Notes: generated by a model from the sequence alone, not told the origin. A stretch of 38,636 nucleotides of DNA from Candidatus Omnitrophota bacterium (GCA_040755155.1 JBFMBP010000096.1:1-38636); one strand, 5' to 3'. Shown: positions 16,337 through 25,118, counted from the stretch's first letter. Translations and numbers: made by a program.

Positions 16337-17073
16337 TGGAGATCATACCCGCCATCGATCTGCGCGGCGGCCAAGTCGTCCGTCTTTTGCGCGGCGAATA
16401 CGGCCAGGAAACCGTCTACGAAACCACGCCCGGCGCTATCGCGAAAAAGTGGCAAGAGGGCGGCGCGCGGCTGATTCATATCGTCGATCTTGACGGCGCC
16501 CGCGAGGGGGAGATGCTCAATCGCGGCGCCATTCAAAGCATTGTCCAAGCCGTCTGCATCCAAACGGAACTGGGCGGAGGGCTGCGCGACATGGCTTCCA
16601 TCGCGATAGCGCTGGACGAACTCGGCGTAACTCGCGCCATTTTGGGCAGCGTGCTCTTGGAAAATCCCGGCCTGGCGGCGGAAGCGGCGCAACGCTATCC
16701 CCGGCGCATCATTCTCGGCATCGATGCGCGCGACGGCCTGGTCGCCACGCGGGGATGGCGCACGACTAGTTCCGTAAAGGCGCTTGACCTGCTCAAGGAA
16801 TTCGAAACTATTCCCATCGGCAGCGTTATCTACACCGACATCGCCCGCGACGGCGCGCTGACTGGCCCAAACCTCCCAGAGACGGCGCGCATGGCGCATG
16901 CCTCCCCCTTTCCCTTCATCGCTTCCGGCGGCGTTGGAGACCTGTCCCACATCCAAGCTTTAGCCGACCTCAACCGCTCCCTCGGCGGCAAAATTGCAGG
17001 CGTCATCGTCGGCAAGGCGTTGTACGAGGGAAAATTCACCCTGCCCGAAGCCATCGCTGCGGCGGGGAGATGA
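16336..17073 (+). CDS. hisA: ProFAR isomerase HisA
   Basis: HisA converts ProFAR to PRFAR, the fourth step of histidine synthesis. The 245-aa protein is a TIM barrel. The start MEIIPAIDLRGGQVVRL supplies the catalytic Asp8. The middle has ELGGGLRD (phosphate loop), then GIDARDGLVATRGW, with the second catalytic Asp near residue 131. The C-terminal half has YTDIARDGALTGPN and IASGGVGDLSHI, the second phosphate-binding loop. Its start shares bases with the plsY stop. No other his genes are visible here, so the pathway is scattered in this genome. Confidence 0.95.
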   Translation: MEIIPAIDLRGGQVVRLLRGEYGQETVYETTPGAIAKKWQEGGARLIHIVDLDGAREGEMLNRGAIQSIVQAVCIQTELGGGLRDMASIAIALDELGVTRAILGSVLLENPGLAAEAAQRYPRRIILGIDARDGLVATRGWRTTSSVKALDLLKEFETIPIGSVIYTDIARDGALTGPNLPETARMAHASPFPFIASGGVGDLSHIQALADLNRSLGGKIAGVIVGKALYEGKFTLPEAIAAAGR

Positions 17074-17200
17074 ACTATCTGATTTGGATAAATCCAATTG
17101 TTCTATTGAAATCAATTTATGATTATGCTAGTTTCTATTAATTCTACACTTTATATTATATTAAGAACATTTTGTGTACTACGTGATTGGGGGCGTGTAA

Positions 17201-18562
17201 ATGAACAGAGTTCCACGTGATGATCTTGCTCAACTTTATGGGAGGCTTCGTGATGTAGGTCTCGGAATCACGGCCTTTCTACTCAAGAAGGTATTCGGTG
17301 ATCGGACGCCAGAAGAACATGCTGCATGGGATAAAGCTACACGTGAGAATATCCAGGATCAGATCGTAGAAGCCCTCGGCCAAGGTATCCACTCACCTCC
17401 AAAGGAAAGCGTTGAGCTCGGCCTCAATGACCTTCGCGCCTTAAACGACTTGCCTCCGATTGATTGCGGCTCCATTCCGGCTGCTGACGTAAGCGAAGAG
17501 CTTAAGGTCCTGGAGATCGCTAACGCTATTAAGAGAGATGGTTCTCGAGTTGTTGTCCCAGATCCATCGAGACTTATGTCCGGACTTACTTCCCTGATGG
17601 CTGATCGATGCACGTGGGAGGCCTTTGGCCGTCAACTTCGAATCCCTGATGTCTATCAATCTATAGTCGCTCCAGTTCGTGACTTGCTCTTGCGGGTCAC
17701 GAACTATGAGACGCTGCTGTGGCTTTACTGCCATTTGTCGCAACTCTATGGCGTTCGCATCAGAACGGTAGAAGCGCAGGATATCTACAAGGGTGCAAAA
17801 CCTTTTGTTTTCAGAGCGGGTGCAGGGACGGCACTAACAAACTCAACAAGTTCTGGTGTCATCGATCCCTTGGAACGTTTAGGAACGGAGGAGGTACTAA
17901 AGGTCCTCGGCATGTCTACAGACAGCAACTTTGCTGAGCGTGTGGGCAAGAAGGATGCTTGGCGTATCCACAATTTCCGCGATGGACTTCTCAACTCAAG
18001 CCTCTATGCTAGACGACTTTATTTCTTCGACCGCAGAGAAACAGCCAGTGCTCTTTCGGCGACTCTCTAGGCTCTGCCGTTAGAGAAGCAAGACCTCTAC
18101 AAGGAAATGGCAGCGGTCCAATTGGTCGAAGCTCATAAATGTCCTCATTTCGAGCTCTACGAGGTAACCTCCTTCGCTCCCTGGATGTGCCGTTACACTC
18201 GCTCTGCGCCTGGCCATGTTCTCATCTCCTTTAGGCATCCTGAAACGCGTGCGATCACACATGGAATCGAGATCAACTTCACCAACCCCGCCAAACTGCA
18301 CAACTGGTACCAGGTCATCTTTGCGAGTGGATCAGCGGGAAGTTTAGCTAGTGTCCCACCACTGGCTCTTGTAGTAATCGTTGCTGGTCTTCTGGAACAA
18401 GTTACATTTCTTGGTATTGATACCCATGTCTTACGTTCGAAGGCAGAGCAGGAGATGCTTCAGCATGCTAAACCCGTCCAACTAGGGAGTGGCTCGTACG
18501 AGGAAATGCTGAAGAGTGCGCGAACCTACCTTGATTTGCTTGTGGAGAAGCGGAATGCCTAA
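17201..18562 (+). pseudogene. Unknown 453-codon ORF interrupted by an in-frame TAG
   Basis: Two open stretches, 17201-18070 and 18107-18562, are in the same frame, and the twelve codons between them read through normally (ALPLEKQDLYKE) apart from one TAG at 18068. It is best read as a single gene with a nonsense mutation. The inferred product is soluble in its N-terminal two-thirds and has one hydrophobic stretch (ASVPPLALVVIVAGLL) in the C-terminal part. I recognise no family. Codon use (many cgt, ctt, act, gag) differs clearly from der-plsY-hisA and smc, which suggests transfer. TAG is a normal stop elsewhere in this window (5686, 20830), so recoding is unlikely. The second piece lacks a spaced ribosome binding site. 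Confidence 0.65.
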
Positions 18563-18638
18563 CAACGACAAACAGCGGATCGCACAACTCGCCGCCATTG
18601 ATGCCGGATATTATCTCTTACAAAGGATAAAATCGTAG
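18555..18638 (+). pseudogene. Truncated 5' end of a coupled gene
   Basis: ATG at 18555 overlaps the preceding stop. The frame begins MPNNDKQRIAQLAA and ends after 27 residues where the palindromic repeat at 18635-18665 begins, with the TAG supplied by that repeat. It looks like the first codons of a gene cut off by the repeat or a deletion ending there. Confidence 0.4.
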
Positions 18639-18665
18639 GATGGATCGCGCCGTGTGACCCATCAC
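18635..18665. repeat. Short palindromic repeat E, copy 1
   Basis: gtaggatggatcgcgc ... gtgacccatcac: reverse-complement relative of the hairpin at 21164-21192 (gatgggtc ... gacccatcctac). The stem is imperfect here. Confidence 0.6.
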
Positions 18666-18770
18666 TTACAATGTTTAATAAAGGGGCATCTATTAGAAAG
18701 AATTTTTTTGTGAGGATGTTTTTCCCCAACAAAGTATATAATTCGAGATAAAATTGAGAGGTATTTCACG

Positions 18771-19019
18771 ATGCCATTATCCAATAAAATGAACGATAAT
18801 TTGATTAAGATTATCGATGATCTCCCGCTAGAACGTCAGGCTGAAGTTCTGGATTTCGCGATGTTTCTGCGGGATCGCGATCAAGTTCGAAAATGGGATG
18901 AAATATCGGATGAGGATGCCATTCGTCTTCGGGAAGAATTTTGAGCGGAAGACGTTTATTGGGCTGAAGAGGTTGCCGCCGATTCTTTGCGCCTTCTTCA
19001 ACAAGAGGATCAAGCATGA
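18771..19019 (+). pseudogene. DUF2281/MazE-like antitoxin gene with in-frame TGA
   Basis: The frame opens at 18771 and reads a 57-residue antitoxin-like protein: a helix with LIKIIDDLPLERQAEVLDFAMFL, then WDEISDEDAIRLREEF. A TGA at 18942 interrupts it. The same frame continues [24 protein letters not shown] and stops at 19017-19019, overlapping the toxin ATG. Intact relatives would run through to that ATGA overlap, so this is a nonsense-mutated antitoxin. The N-terminal 57 residues could still be made but would lack the toxin-binding tail. Confidence 0.7.
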
Positions 19020-19132
19020 ATCGCGGCGATATATATTTGGCGGATTTGAATCCTTCGCGAGGTTCCGAACAATCCGGAATTCGTCCCGTCGTGGTTGTTA
19101 AAATACGCCTTGAATTGTTAATTTTTTCGTAA
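19016..19132 (+). pseudogene. Truncated MazF/PemK-type toxin
   Basis: The start is translationally coupled to the antitoxin frame (ATGA). The first ~27 residues are a classic MazF/PemK N-terminus: [18 protein letters not shown], then GIRPVVVV. After Lys28 the match is lost, and the frame ends ten residues later in unrelated sequence. Most of the RNase fold is therefore missing and the toxin must be inactive. Confidence 0.8.
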
Positions 19133-19239
19133 TCGCTATATGGCTTGCGTCGGTTGTCTCATCAATTGCTATAGTAAAAATAATGCTTGTTCTGATGATA
19201 GACTTGTAAATCAGGGACTAGAAAAAGGAGGCATGAGCC

Positions 19240-19884
19240 ATGAATAAGATGCGAACAATTGGAATAGTGGCTGTATTGGGATTCTTGGCGGCGGGGATTT
19301 CGCTTTACCGGGCGGGAATGGCGTTTGCGCATTGCGATACGATGAAAGGGCCTGTCGTCGTGGAAGCCAAGGCCGCCTTGGAAAAAGGCGATGTTGTTTC
19401 GATTTTGAAATGGGTGAAGAAGGAATACGAAGCGGAAATCAAGTCCGCCTTTGCGCAGGCCATCGCCGTTCGCGCCCAAGGCGCGGAAGCGAAAGCTCTG
19501 GCTGATCGATATTTTCTCGAAATCCTCGTGCGTCTGCATCGCTCGGGCGAAGGCGCCTCTTACGACGGTCTTAAGGACGAGCCGCTTGAGCCGATCGTCG
19601 CCATGGCCGATATGGCTCTCGCCGATGGCTCCGCCGACGATATGATCGAAGAGATCGCCGCCCATATGAAAAAGACCGTCCAAGAGAAATTCCATAAAGT
19701 TTTAGAAGCCCAAAAAAGTAAGGATAAGAGCGTCGAGGCGGGACGCGAGTTCGTAGAAGCCTACGTAACATACATGCACTATGTCGAAGGGATTCACTCC
19801 GCTATCCTCTCTGCAGGCGGTCATCACCACGCCGAGGCGGGAGAAGCCTCTTCTTCCGAAGAGAGCCATGCGCATAAGGAATAA
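19240..19884 (+). CDS. Exported DUF6448 family protein
   Basis: The 214-aa protein has a signal-anchor or signal peptide (about residues 5-30). It then begins AHCDTMKGPVVVEAKAAL with a following KWVKKEYEAEI, which is the pattern of DUF6448 proteins; these are mainly helical and of unknown function. The rest is helical, with a conserved-looking YFLEILVRLHRSGEGASYDGLK segment and a VEAYVTYMHYVEGIH helix. A His/Glu-rich tail (GGHHHAE ... ESHAHKE) could bind metal. The start at 19240 has aaaaaggagg upstream; an ATG seven bases earlier is out of frame and stops at once. The protein probably acts in the periplasm. Confidence 0.8.
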   Translation: MNKMRTIGIVAVLGFLAAGISLYRAGMAFAHCDTMKGPVVVEAKAALEKGDVVSILKWVKKEYEAEIKSAFAQAIAVRAQGAEAKALADRYFLEILVRLHRSGEGASYDGLKDEPLEPIVAMADMALADGSADDMIEEIAAHMKKTVQEKFHKVLEAQKSKDKSVEAGREFVEAYVTYMHYVEGIHSAILSAGGHHHAEAGEASSSEESHAHKE

Positions 19885-19931
19885 TATTTACATAAGTCTA
19901 TCCATTGTCATTTCTTACAAAGGAATAACCT

Positions 19932-20381
19932 ATGAATCCAATCTCCCAAAAAATCCGTGAGACGATCGAAGCTGTCAAGCCTGCATTATTAGTTATTGCG
20001 CCGGAAACGGCTAGCAGGAAGGCAAGCCCTGAAGCGTGGTCGAAGCAGGAAATTCTCGGCCATTTGATCGATTCCGCGTGCAACAACCACCAGCGCTTCG
20101 TGCGGGGAGCGCAAAACCTCGCCCGAGATTTCCCAATGTACAAGCCAGTGCAATGGGTGGAAGTGCAGCGCTATCGGGAAATGAATTGGCAGGAATTGGT
20201 CGAACTATTTTACCATTACAACTTACATCTAAGCCGGGTCATCGACAATCTTTCGCCGGAAGCGATGAACAATCCTTGCAACATCGGCAAAGACAATCCG
20301 GTTACGATCCAATTCGTCGTTGACGATTACTTGCGGCACTTGCGGCATCATTTGGAAAAAATCCTCGAAAAACCAATATAA
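19932..20381 (+). CDS. DinB-like (DinB_2) helical bundle protein
   Basis: This 149-aa soluble protein resembles the DinB/YfiT four-helix bundle family. Evidence is W-S-x-x-E-I-L-G-H-L-I-D-S-A with the first His, the YNLHLSRVIDNL helix, and the C-terminal DDYLRHLRHHLEKI with its His pair. In the family three His bind a metal and members act as thiol transferases or have unknown roles. The ribosome binding site is aaagga. It is followed by the NTF2-like gene in the same direction with 47 bases between, so they may share a transcript. Confidence 0.75.
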   Translation: MNPISQKIRETIEAVKPALLVIAPETASRKASPEAWSKQEILGHLIDSACNNHQRFVRGAQNLARDFPMYKPVQWVEVQRYREMNWQELVELFYHYNLHLSRVIDNLSPEAMNNPCNIGKDNPVTIQFVVDDYLRHLRHHLEKILEKPI

Positions 20382-20428
20382 AATGGCGGCGTGAAAGAAT
20401 CCGCCAACGTTCGCGGAGGGAAAAGCCA

Positions 20429-20830
20429 ATGGAAGCGAATGCTATCGAAACGGTCAAAGCGTTCATCGAAGCCATCAACGCCCATGACGTCGCTGCGCTG
20501 GGAAGCCTGATGACGGAGGATCATACTTTCAAAGACGCGGGCGGGGGATGTACGACGGGCAAAGATAAAATGATTCCCGGATGGGCGCAATATAACGCCA
20601 TGTTCCCCGATTTCGCCATCCGCGTCGACGATATCTTCAGCGATGGCATCCTCGTCGCCATATTCGGCTCCACCAGCGGAACGTACAACGGCATAGAAGG
20701 CATGAAACCCGAAAACAAAGTCGGCGGCCCCGCCGCATGGAAAGCTATCGTCGAAAACGGAAAAATCAAATTATGGCAAGTCTACGCCGACTATACGGAG
20801 ACGTGGAAAGTCGTTAATGCGAATCAATAG
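20429..20830 (+). CDS. NTF2-like/SnoaL-type protein
   Basis: The 133-aa protein matches the NTF2-like cone fold. It opens with AIETVKAFIEAINAHDVAALGSLMTEDHTF, followed by a G-K-x-x-x-x-PGW-x-x-Y-x-x-MFPDF segment, and closes with a strand and the W-Q-V-Y-A-D motif. Members bind small hydrophobic ligands or act as isomerases; the ligand cannot be predicted here. A ggaggg ribosome binding site lies seven bases upstream of the ATG. The stop is TAG. Confidence 0.85.
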   Translation: MEANAIETVKAFIEAINAHDVAALGSLMTEDHTFKDAGGGCTTGKDKMIPGWAQYNAMFPDFAIRVDDIFSDGILVAIFGSTSGTYNGIEGMKPENKVGGPAAWKAIVENGKIKLWQVYADYTETWKVVNANQ

Positions 20831-20853
20831 AACAGCGAGCTTTACATCTATCG

Positions 20854-20885
20854 TTCAAGGGCAGACAAATCTTGCCCTTGCCACC
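20854..20885. repeat. Hairpin repeat C, copy 1
   Basis: caagggca-N8-cttgcccttgccacc: inverted caagggca/tgcccttg with a variable loop. Related copies lie at 21053-21086 and 21113-21146, and inside repeat F at 652-676. Confidence 0.75.
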
Positions 20886-20888
20886 TTC

Positions 20889-20923
20889 TAAAAAAAACCC
20901 CGAAGAAGGGAGGTCTCCGGGGT
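20889..20923 (-). terminator. Terminator for smc
   Basis: Read on the minus strand: accccg pairs with cggggt (plus-strand 20897-20902 and 20918-20923), extended by aga/tct, followed by eight T. It is about 270 bases downstream of the smc stop. Confidence 0.75.
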
Positions 20924-21007
20924 AATGATGCACGAGCGCATAATGCGCTTGCTTGTGAGAAATGATGCCTTTACGACATCTCTTTTGACGATTTGATAGA
21001 AGGATTT

Positions 21008-21040
21008 GGTGGGCTACGCTTCGCTTTGAGCCCACCCTAC
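21008..21040. repeat. Hairpin repeat D, copy 1
   Basis: ggtgggctacgcttcgcttt then gagcccaccctac: stem gtgggc/gcccac over a cgcttcgctt loop. A copy with a single difference is at 30378-30410. Confidence 0.8.
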
Positions 21041-21052
21041 ATATCTTTTCAA

Positions 21053-21086
21053 TTCAAGGGCAAAAACAGCCTTACCCTTGCCACCC
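21053..21086. repeat. Hairpin repeat C, copy 2
   Basis: ttcaagggcaaaaacagcct then tacccttgccaccc. Confidence 0.75.
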
Positions 21087-21112
21087 ACCTAATTCATAAG
21101 AAGAGGGAATTA

Positions 21113-21146
21113 TTCAAGGGCAAAAAAAACCTTGCCCTTGCCACCC
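21113..21146. repeat. Hairpin repeat C, copy 3
   Basis: ttcaagggcaaaaaaaacct then tgcccttgccaccc; the stem caagggcaa... /ttgcccttg is perfect here. Confidence 0.8.
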
Positions 21147-21163
21147 GGCCATTCATATATATT

Positions 21164-21192
21164 GATGGGTCAAAAAACGCGACCCATCCTAC
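21164..21192. repeat. Hairpin repeat E, copy 2
   Basis: gatgggtcaaaaaacgc then gacccatcctac, with a perfect stem atgggtc/gacccat, ending four bases before the smc stop codon. Copy 1 (reverse orientation) is at 18635-18665. Confidence 0.75.
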
Positions 21193-21195
21193 GGC

Positions 21196-24100
21196 TTAAA
21201 CGGCAACCTCTTCGGCGCGCAGCGTCGTCAATTCGGCGTTCTCTTTGCCTTCCCGCGCTAGCGGCGTTACGTTGCTGGGTTTGAACTTCATGGAATAGAG
21301 CGACGAGATTCCTTCCTGCGCCATCGTTACGCCGTAGAGCGCGTCGCACATTTCCATGGTCTTCTTGCTGTGGGTGATGATGATGAACTGCGAGCGGTCG
21401 AGGAAACTCCGCAGCATGGTCGTGAATCTTCCGATATTGCGGTCGTCTAGCGGCGCATCGATTTCGTCGAGGAAGCAGAAGGGGCACGGCTTAATCTCGT
21501 AGACGGCGAAGAGCAGGCATACGGCCACCAATGCTTTCTCGCCGCCGGAAAGCAGGGTGAGCGATTGCAGTTTCTTGCCCGGCGGCTGCACTTCGATCTC
21601 AATGCCTGCCTCCATCGGATCCCCTTCCTGCAGGATCAATTCCGCCCGTCCACCGTTGAACATGCGCCGGAAGATGCGGTGGAAGTTCTCTTTCACTTTT
21701 TGGAAGGTTTCCAGGAAGAGTTCGGTCGTGGCGCCGTGCAGTTCCTTCGCCGTAGAAAGCAGATCGGACTTGGATTTTTCCAAATCCTTTTGCTGCGTCT
21801 CCAAAAATTCGCAGCGTTGGTTTACTTCTTCGAATTCCTCAATAGCCAACTCGTTGACGACGCCTAGTTGGGAAAGCCGCCGCCGGTAGAACTCGACTTT
21901 CTCTTGCACTTCCTCATCGCTGCGCGGATCGCGTTCGCATTCTTCTTTGTCTTCCAATTCGGAAAAAACTTCATCCAGTTTGCGCTTCCAATATTCCGTT
22001 TCCACTTGGAGTTTCATGCGTTCCTGTTCGAGACTCTCCCGCTCGCTGCGGACGGCTTCGTATTGCTCAAGGAGGACGTTTTCCGATTCTTCGATCTTCT
22101 TGACTTCGGAACGAAGACACTGCGTGGTTTCTTCTAAAGCGCAGACTTCTTTCCAAACGGCGTCGCGCTCTTCACGCAGGGCAACCATGCTGGTTTTTAC
22201 TTCTTCGACGGCCTTCAGGGTTTCCTCTCGGCGTTTTTCCTGCTGCTCGGCCAAGTTTTTCTTTTCGACGATGCCTCTTTCCAGTTCTTTGAGGTGGCGC
22301 GTGACGGTCTCAATGTCCGCCGCCCATCGTTCCAAATCCTTCTTTTTTTCCAACAGCGTCATGCGGCGGTCGGCGAGCGTCTCTTCCAGGCTGCGGCGAT
22401 GTTCGCGGGCGAGAGCGATTTGTTGGGTCCAGCTTTCCAACTCTATTTGCAGCTCGGCCTTTTGTTTTTCCATCTCTGCAAGGCGGACAGCGCGTTCTTT
22501 CGCTTCCTCCGCGCCTTTGCGCAGATTTTCATTCAATCCTTCGCATTCGGAGGCAAAAGCTTTTTGCGATTGATAGAGCCGCTGCAAGCGTTGATCGACG
22601 CGTTGCAATTCCTCTTTCGTAACTTTTCGCCGATTTTCCAATTCCAACAGCGTCTGGCGCAGCCCGTCGCGCTCCAGCGTTTTTTGCTGTAAGGATTCGC
22701 GGATTTCCTGAGTGCGGATTTCCAAACCCTTGCGTTCTTCGTTCAGGCGTTCGATTTCCGCTTCCAACTGGGCGATTTCCGCCGCCCGACTGAGAATTTG
22801 CGAACCGCTGGAATAGCCGCCGGTAACTCCGCCATCGCCTTCAACAACATCGCCTTCCCGCGAAACGGCTTTCATTCCCGGCGCCAAATGCGGACGCAGG
22901 CGCAACGCTTCATCGAGGTTATCCACAACCAATACGCAATCTAATAGGCGATCAAGCAATCCATTCAACGACTCTTCGCAGCGAACCAGACTGCGGGCGC
23001 GCTTCAAAGACCGAACCGGCTCCGGCAGATCGAGAGATGGCGCAGCGGCGGCGTTTTGGGATAAAAAGGCGACGCGCCCTTTCTTTTGCTCCCGCAATTT
23101 TCCCACCGCCTGGATGATCGCTTCGTCGTTTTCCGCAACAATGGCTTGCAACTTTTGCGCAAGCGCCGCTTCGATGGCGATTTCGTATCCGGCTTCGACT
23201 TGAATGCGCTCCGCCAAGGTGCAAACCAGTTGCGGCAGTTTTTCGTCCTTATTGCGCATCAAAAAGCGAACGCCTTCGTCGAAGCCCGCCAGTTTGGAGC
23301 GCAATTCGCAGAGCGATTCCCAGCGGGAATTGGCCTGCTGCCAACGCCTTTCGCATTGCTGCAAGGCGGATTTGGATTCCGTTTCCGCTTGCGCCAATTC
23401 TTGCAAGCGGGCGGAAACGGCTTCCAGATTTTCGCGAAACTCGGCGAGTTGCATCTCCAATTCTTCGCCGGTTTGGGTCAATTCTTCCTTTTGGATGCGA
23501 TGGGCTTCGAGTTCTTCTTCCACCCGCGCCCGTTCTTTCTCTACCTGCTCCAAGCGGCTGCTATAGAATGCGCCGTCCCGTTCCCATACGCGCTGTTGGT
23601 TCTTCGTTTCGGTGATATCCTGTTCCAGATTAAGGAAAATTTTGCGCCGTTTTTCCTCTTCGCTTTCAACCAGGGAATATTCCTTGGAGACGCGATCCAG
23701 TTCTTCGGAGAGAGCGGCGATGGTTTGCTGCAAGCCGTTCGTCTCTTCCGTTAATAGCGCGATTTGCTCTTCGGCGCGGGCGATGCGCTGTTTTTCTTCT
23801 TCGCAACGCTGGGCGTCCAGTTCGGATTCTTCCAGAAGCCGCGTGCGCAGTTGCAAATACTCGGCGCTGCGTTCGTTGAGGTTTTGCAGATGGCGCTCCA
23901 TCTGCTCCAAACGCGCCGCCGAAGAGGCGTACACATCGCGCTGCTTGCGGCTCAATTCGCTTTGCTCCTGCAAACGCTCTCCCAAAACTTGCTTGCGCTG
24001 GCGGATATCGCGCAATTGGGTTTCTAAGGCTTCGACTCTCTCTTTAACGTTAACGAGCAAGGCAAGTTGTTTTTCCAACGATTCATGCAGATGTTTACCC

Positions 24101-24798
24101 GACCGGGTATGAACGATATATTCCACTCGAATCAACTCGCCCCGGTATTTGCGGGCTAGTTCGGCTTGTTTGGCTTGCCTTTCCAGAGAACGCCGCTGAC
24201 GCTGCAATTCGCTGAGGATGTCCTGAAGACGGGTCAAATCGATTTCAGTGCGATCCAGTTTGCGCAACGCCTCGTTTTTGCGATGCAGAAAGCGGGAAAC
24301 GCCCGCCGCTTCTTCCAGCAGTTCGCGCCGTTCCGCCGGTTTGGCATTGACGATCATGTCTACGCGGCCTTGTTCCATGAGCGAGTAGGCGTTCGTGCCG
24401 ATTCCCGAATCGAGAAACAGGTCGGTAATGTCTTTCAACCGGCATTTGGCTTTATTGATGGAATATTCGCTGTCCCCATTGCGCAATAACCGCCGCGTAA
24501 CCAGAACTTCGCGATAGGATACGGGGAGGAATTCGTCCGAGTTGTCGAATAGCAGCGAAACTTCCGCCATCCCCGCCGCCGGACGGGCAACCGTGCCATT
24601 GAAAATCATATCCAACATACCCTGGCCGCGCAGTTTGCGGGGATTCTGTTCGCCCAAAACCCAGCGGATAGAGTCCGAAACGTTGGATTTTCCGCATCCA
24701 TTAGGGCCAATAACGCCTGTAACGCCCTGATCGAATTCGATTTCTGTTTTATCGGCGAAGGATTTGAAACCGGAAATCGTAAGCTTTCGCAAGTACAT
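21196..24798 (-). CDS. smc: Chromosome segregation protein SMC
   Basis: The 1200-aa protein is a full-length SMC ATPase that folds and organises the chromosome with ScpA/ScpB. The start at 24798 (MYLRKLTISGFKSFADK) is the standard SMC beginning, with gagga upstream; the longer frame to 24864 is not needed. The N-terminal head has Walker A GPNGCGKSN (about 31-39) and LGEQNPRKLRGQGM. Long coiled coils follow on both sides of a hinge (about 510-680, with VAFLSQ ... GVTGGYSSGS at its end). The C-terminal head has the ABC signature LLSGGEKALVAV (about 1083) and Walker B FCFLDEIDAPLDD (about 1108), and ITHSKKTME. No scpA or scpB is adjacent. Confidence 0.97.
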   Translation of the reverse strand: MYLRKLTISGFKSFADKTEIEFDQGVTGVIGPNGCGKSNVSDSIRWVLGEQNPRKLRGQGMLDMIFNGTVARPAAGMAEVSLLFDNSDEFLPVSYREVLVTRRLLRNGDSEYSINKAKCRLKDITDLFLDSGIGTNAYSLMEQGRVDMIVNAKPAERRELLEEAAGVSRFLHRKNEALRKLDRTEIDLTRLQDILSELQRQRRSLERQAKQAELARKYRGELIRVEYIVHTRSGKHLHESLEKQLALLVNVKERVEALETQLRDIRQRKQVLGERLQEQSELSRKQRDVYASSAARLEQMERHLQNLNERSAEYLQLRTRLLEESELDAQRCEEEKQRIARAEEQIALLTEETNGLQQTIAALSEELDRVSKEYSLVESEEEKRRKIFLNLEQDITETKNQQRVWERDGAFYSSRLEQVEKERARVEEELEAHRIQKEELTQTGEELEMQLAEFRENLEAVSARLQELAQAETESKSALQQCERRWQQANSRWESLCELRSKLAGFDEGVRFLMRNKDEKLPQLVCTLAERIQVEAGYEIAIEAALAQKLQAIVAENDEAIIQAVGKLREQKKGRVAFLSQNAAAAPSLDLPEPVRSLKRARSLVRCEESLNGLLDRLLDCVLVVDNLDEALRLRPHLAPGMKAVSREGDVVEGDGGVTGGYSSGSQILSRAAEIAQLEAEIERLNEERKGLEIRTQEIRESLQQKTLERDGLRQTLLELENRRKVTKEELQRVDQRLQRLYQSQKAFASECEGLNENLRKGAEEAKERAVRLAEMEKQKAELQIELESWTQQIALAREHRRSLEETLADRRMTLLEKKKDLERWAADIETVTRHLKELERGIVEKKNLAEQQEKRREETLKAVEEVKTSMVALREERDAVWKEVCALEETTQCLRSEVKKIEESENVLLEQYEAVRSERESLEQERMKLQVETEYWKRKLDEVFSELEDKEECERDPRSDEEVQEKVEFYRRRLSQLGVVNELAIEEFEEVNQRCEFLETQQKDLEKSKSDLLSTAKELHGATTELFLETFQKVKENFHRIFRRMFNGGRAELILQEGDPMEAGIEIEVQPPGKKLQSLTLLSGGEKALVAVCLLFAVYEIKPCPFCFLDEIDAPLDDRNIGRFTTMLRSFLDRSQFIIITHSKKTMEMCDALYGVTMAQEGISSLYSMKFKPSNVTPLAREGKENAELTTLRAEEVAV

Positions 24799-25118
24799 TA
24801 GGAGTTCCTCAGCTTTCGCGCATCCAATAGGATCATTTCCATTATAGTATGATTGCCGTTCCAATATGCAAGCGTTTTTTTTCCAGTTCTATGAATGGGG
24901 CTGAAAAAACGTTTGAAAAGGTAGTCCTGTTATCCAACCGTTTGAGTAGCCTTCAAGATGGGATCAATATAGTTCCAGAACGCCTGGATGTCAATAAAGA
25001 AAACATCATAAAGTGGTTCATACACAATTCATCCACAACATATAGTAATAAATTATAGGTAATTTAACTACTGAAAATTGGAAGTTTAGAGAAAATGGCT
25101 TCTGGTTTTATCCACAAG
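24799..25118. other. Intergenic region between smc and the sigma gene terminator
   Basis: No credible gene. It contains a possible smc promoter, one perfect DnaA-box word ttatccaca (25108-25116) and one near match (25029-25037). Otherwise I see only AT-rich spacer. Confidence 0.5.
24841..24871 (-). promoter_or_regulatory. Possible smc promoter
   Basis: On the minus strand a perfect TATAAT (24841-24846) lies 42 bases before the smc ATG. The best upstream hexamer is TTGCAT (24866-24871) with a long 19-base spacer, so only the -10 is convincing. Confidence 0.35.

Larger units (their letters stand above)
20831..21195. other. Repeat cluster downstream of smc
   Basis: No supported gene. The region between two convergent genes carries three copies of hairpin C, one copy each of hairpins D and E, and a terminator for smc. 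A minus-strand frame at 20814-21035 is covered by these repeats and is not credible. Confidence 0.65.

Noticed and set aside
17201-18562. Amber codon read as a sense codon (recoding)
   Set aside because: The DUF192 and NTF2-like genes end at TAG in the expected place, so TAG is an ordinary stop in this genome.
18555-18600. GCCTAACAA after the foreign ORF as an integron attC site
   Set aside because: The word resembles an attC start, but no matching GTTRRRY core or folded arm lies downstream before the next gene, and no integrase is present.
20814-21035. 73-codon minus-strand ORF downstream of smc
   Set aside because: Covered by hairpin repeats C and D and by the smc terminator; no start signal or family resemblance.
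20854-21146. CRISPR-like array
   Set aside because: Three similar palindromes with unequal spacing (about 199 and 60 bases) and no spacer/repeat regularity or cas genes; they are REP-like hairpins.
21557-24730. Many plus-strand frames of 60-220 codons opposite smc
   Set aside because: They are antisense shadows of smc; the low-complexity Ser/Phe/Arg composition and the clear SMC domains on the other strand rule them out.
25029-25116. DnaA-box-like words ttatccaca and tcatccaca as a possible replication origin
   Set aside because: Only two boxes, no dnaA, dnaN or gyrB nearby and no clear AT-rich unwinding array; chance in AT-rich spacer is likely.
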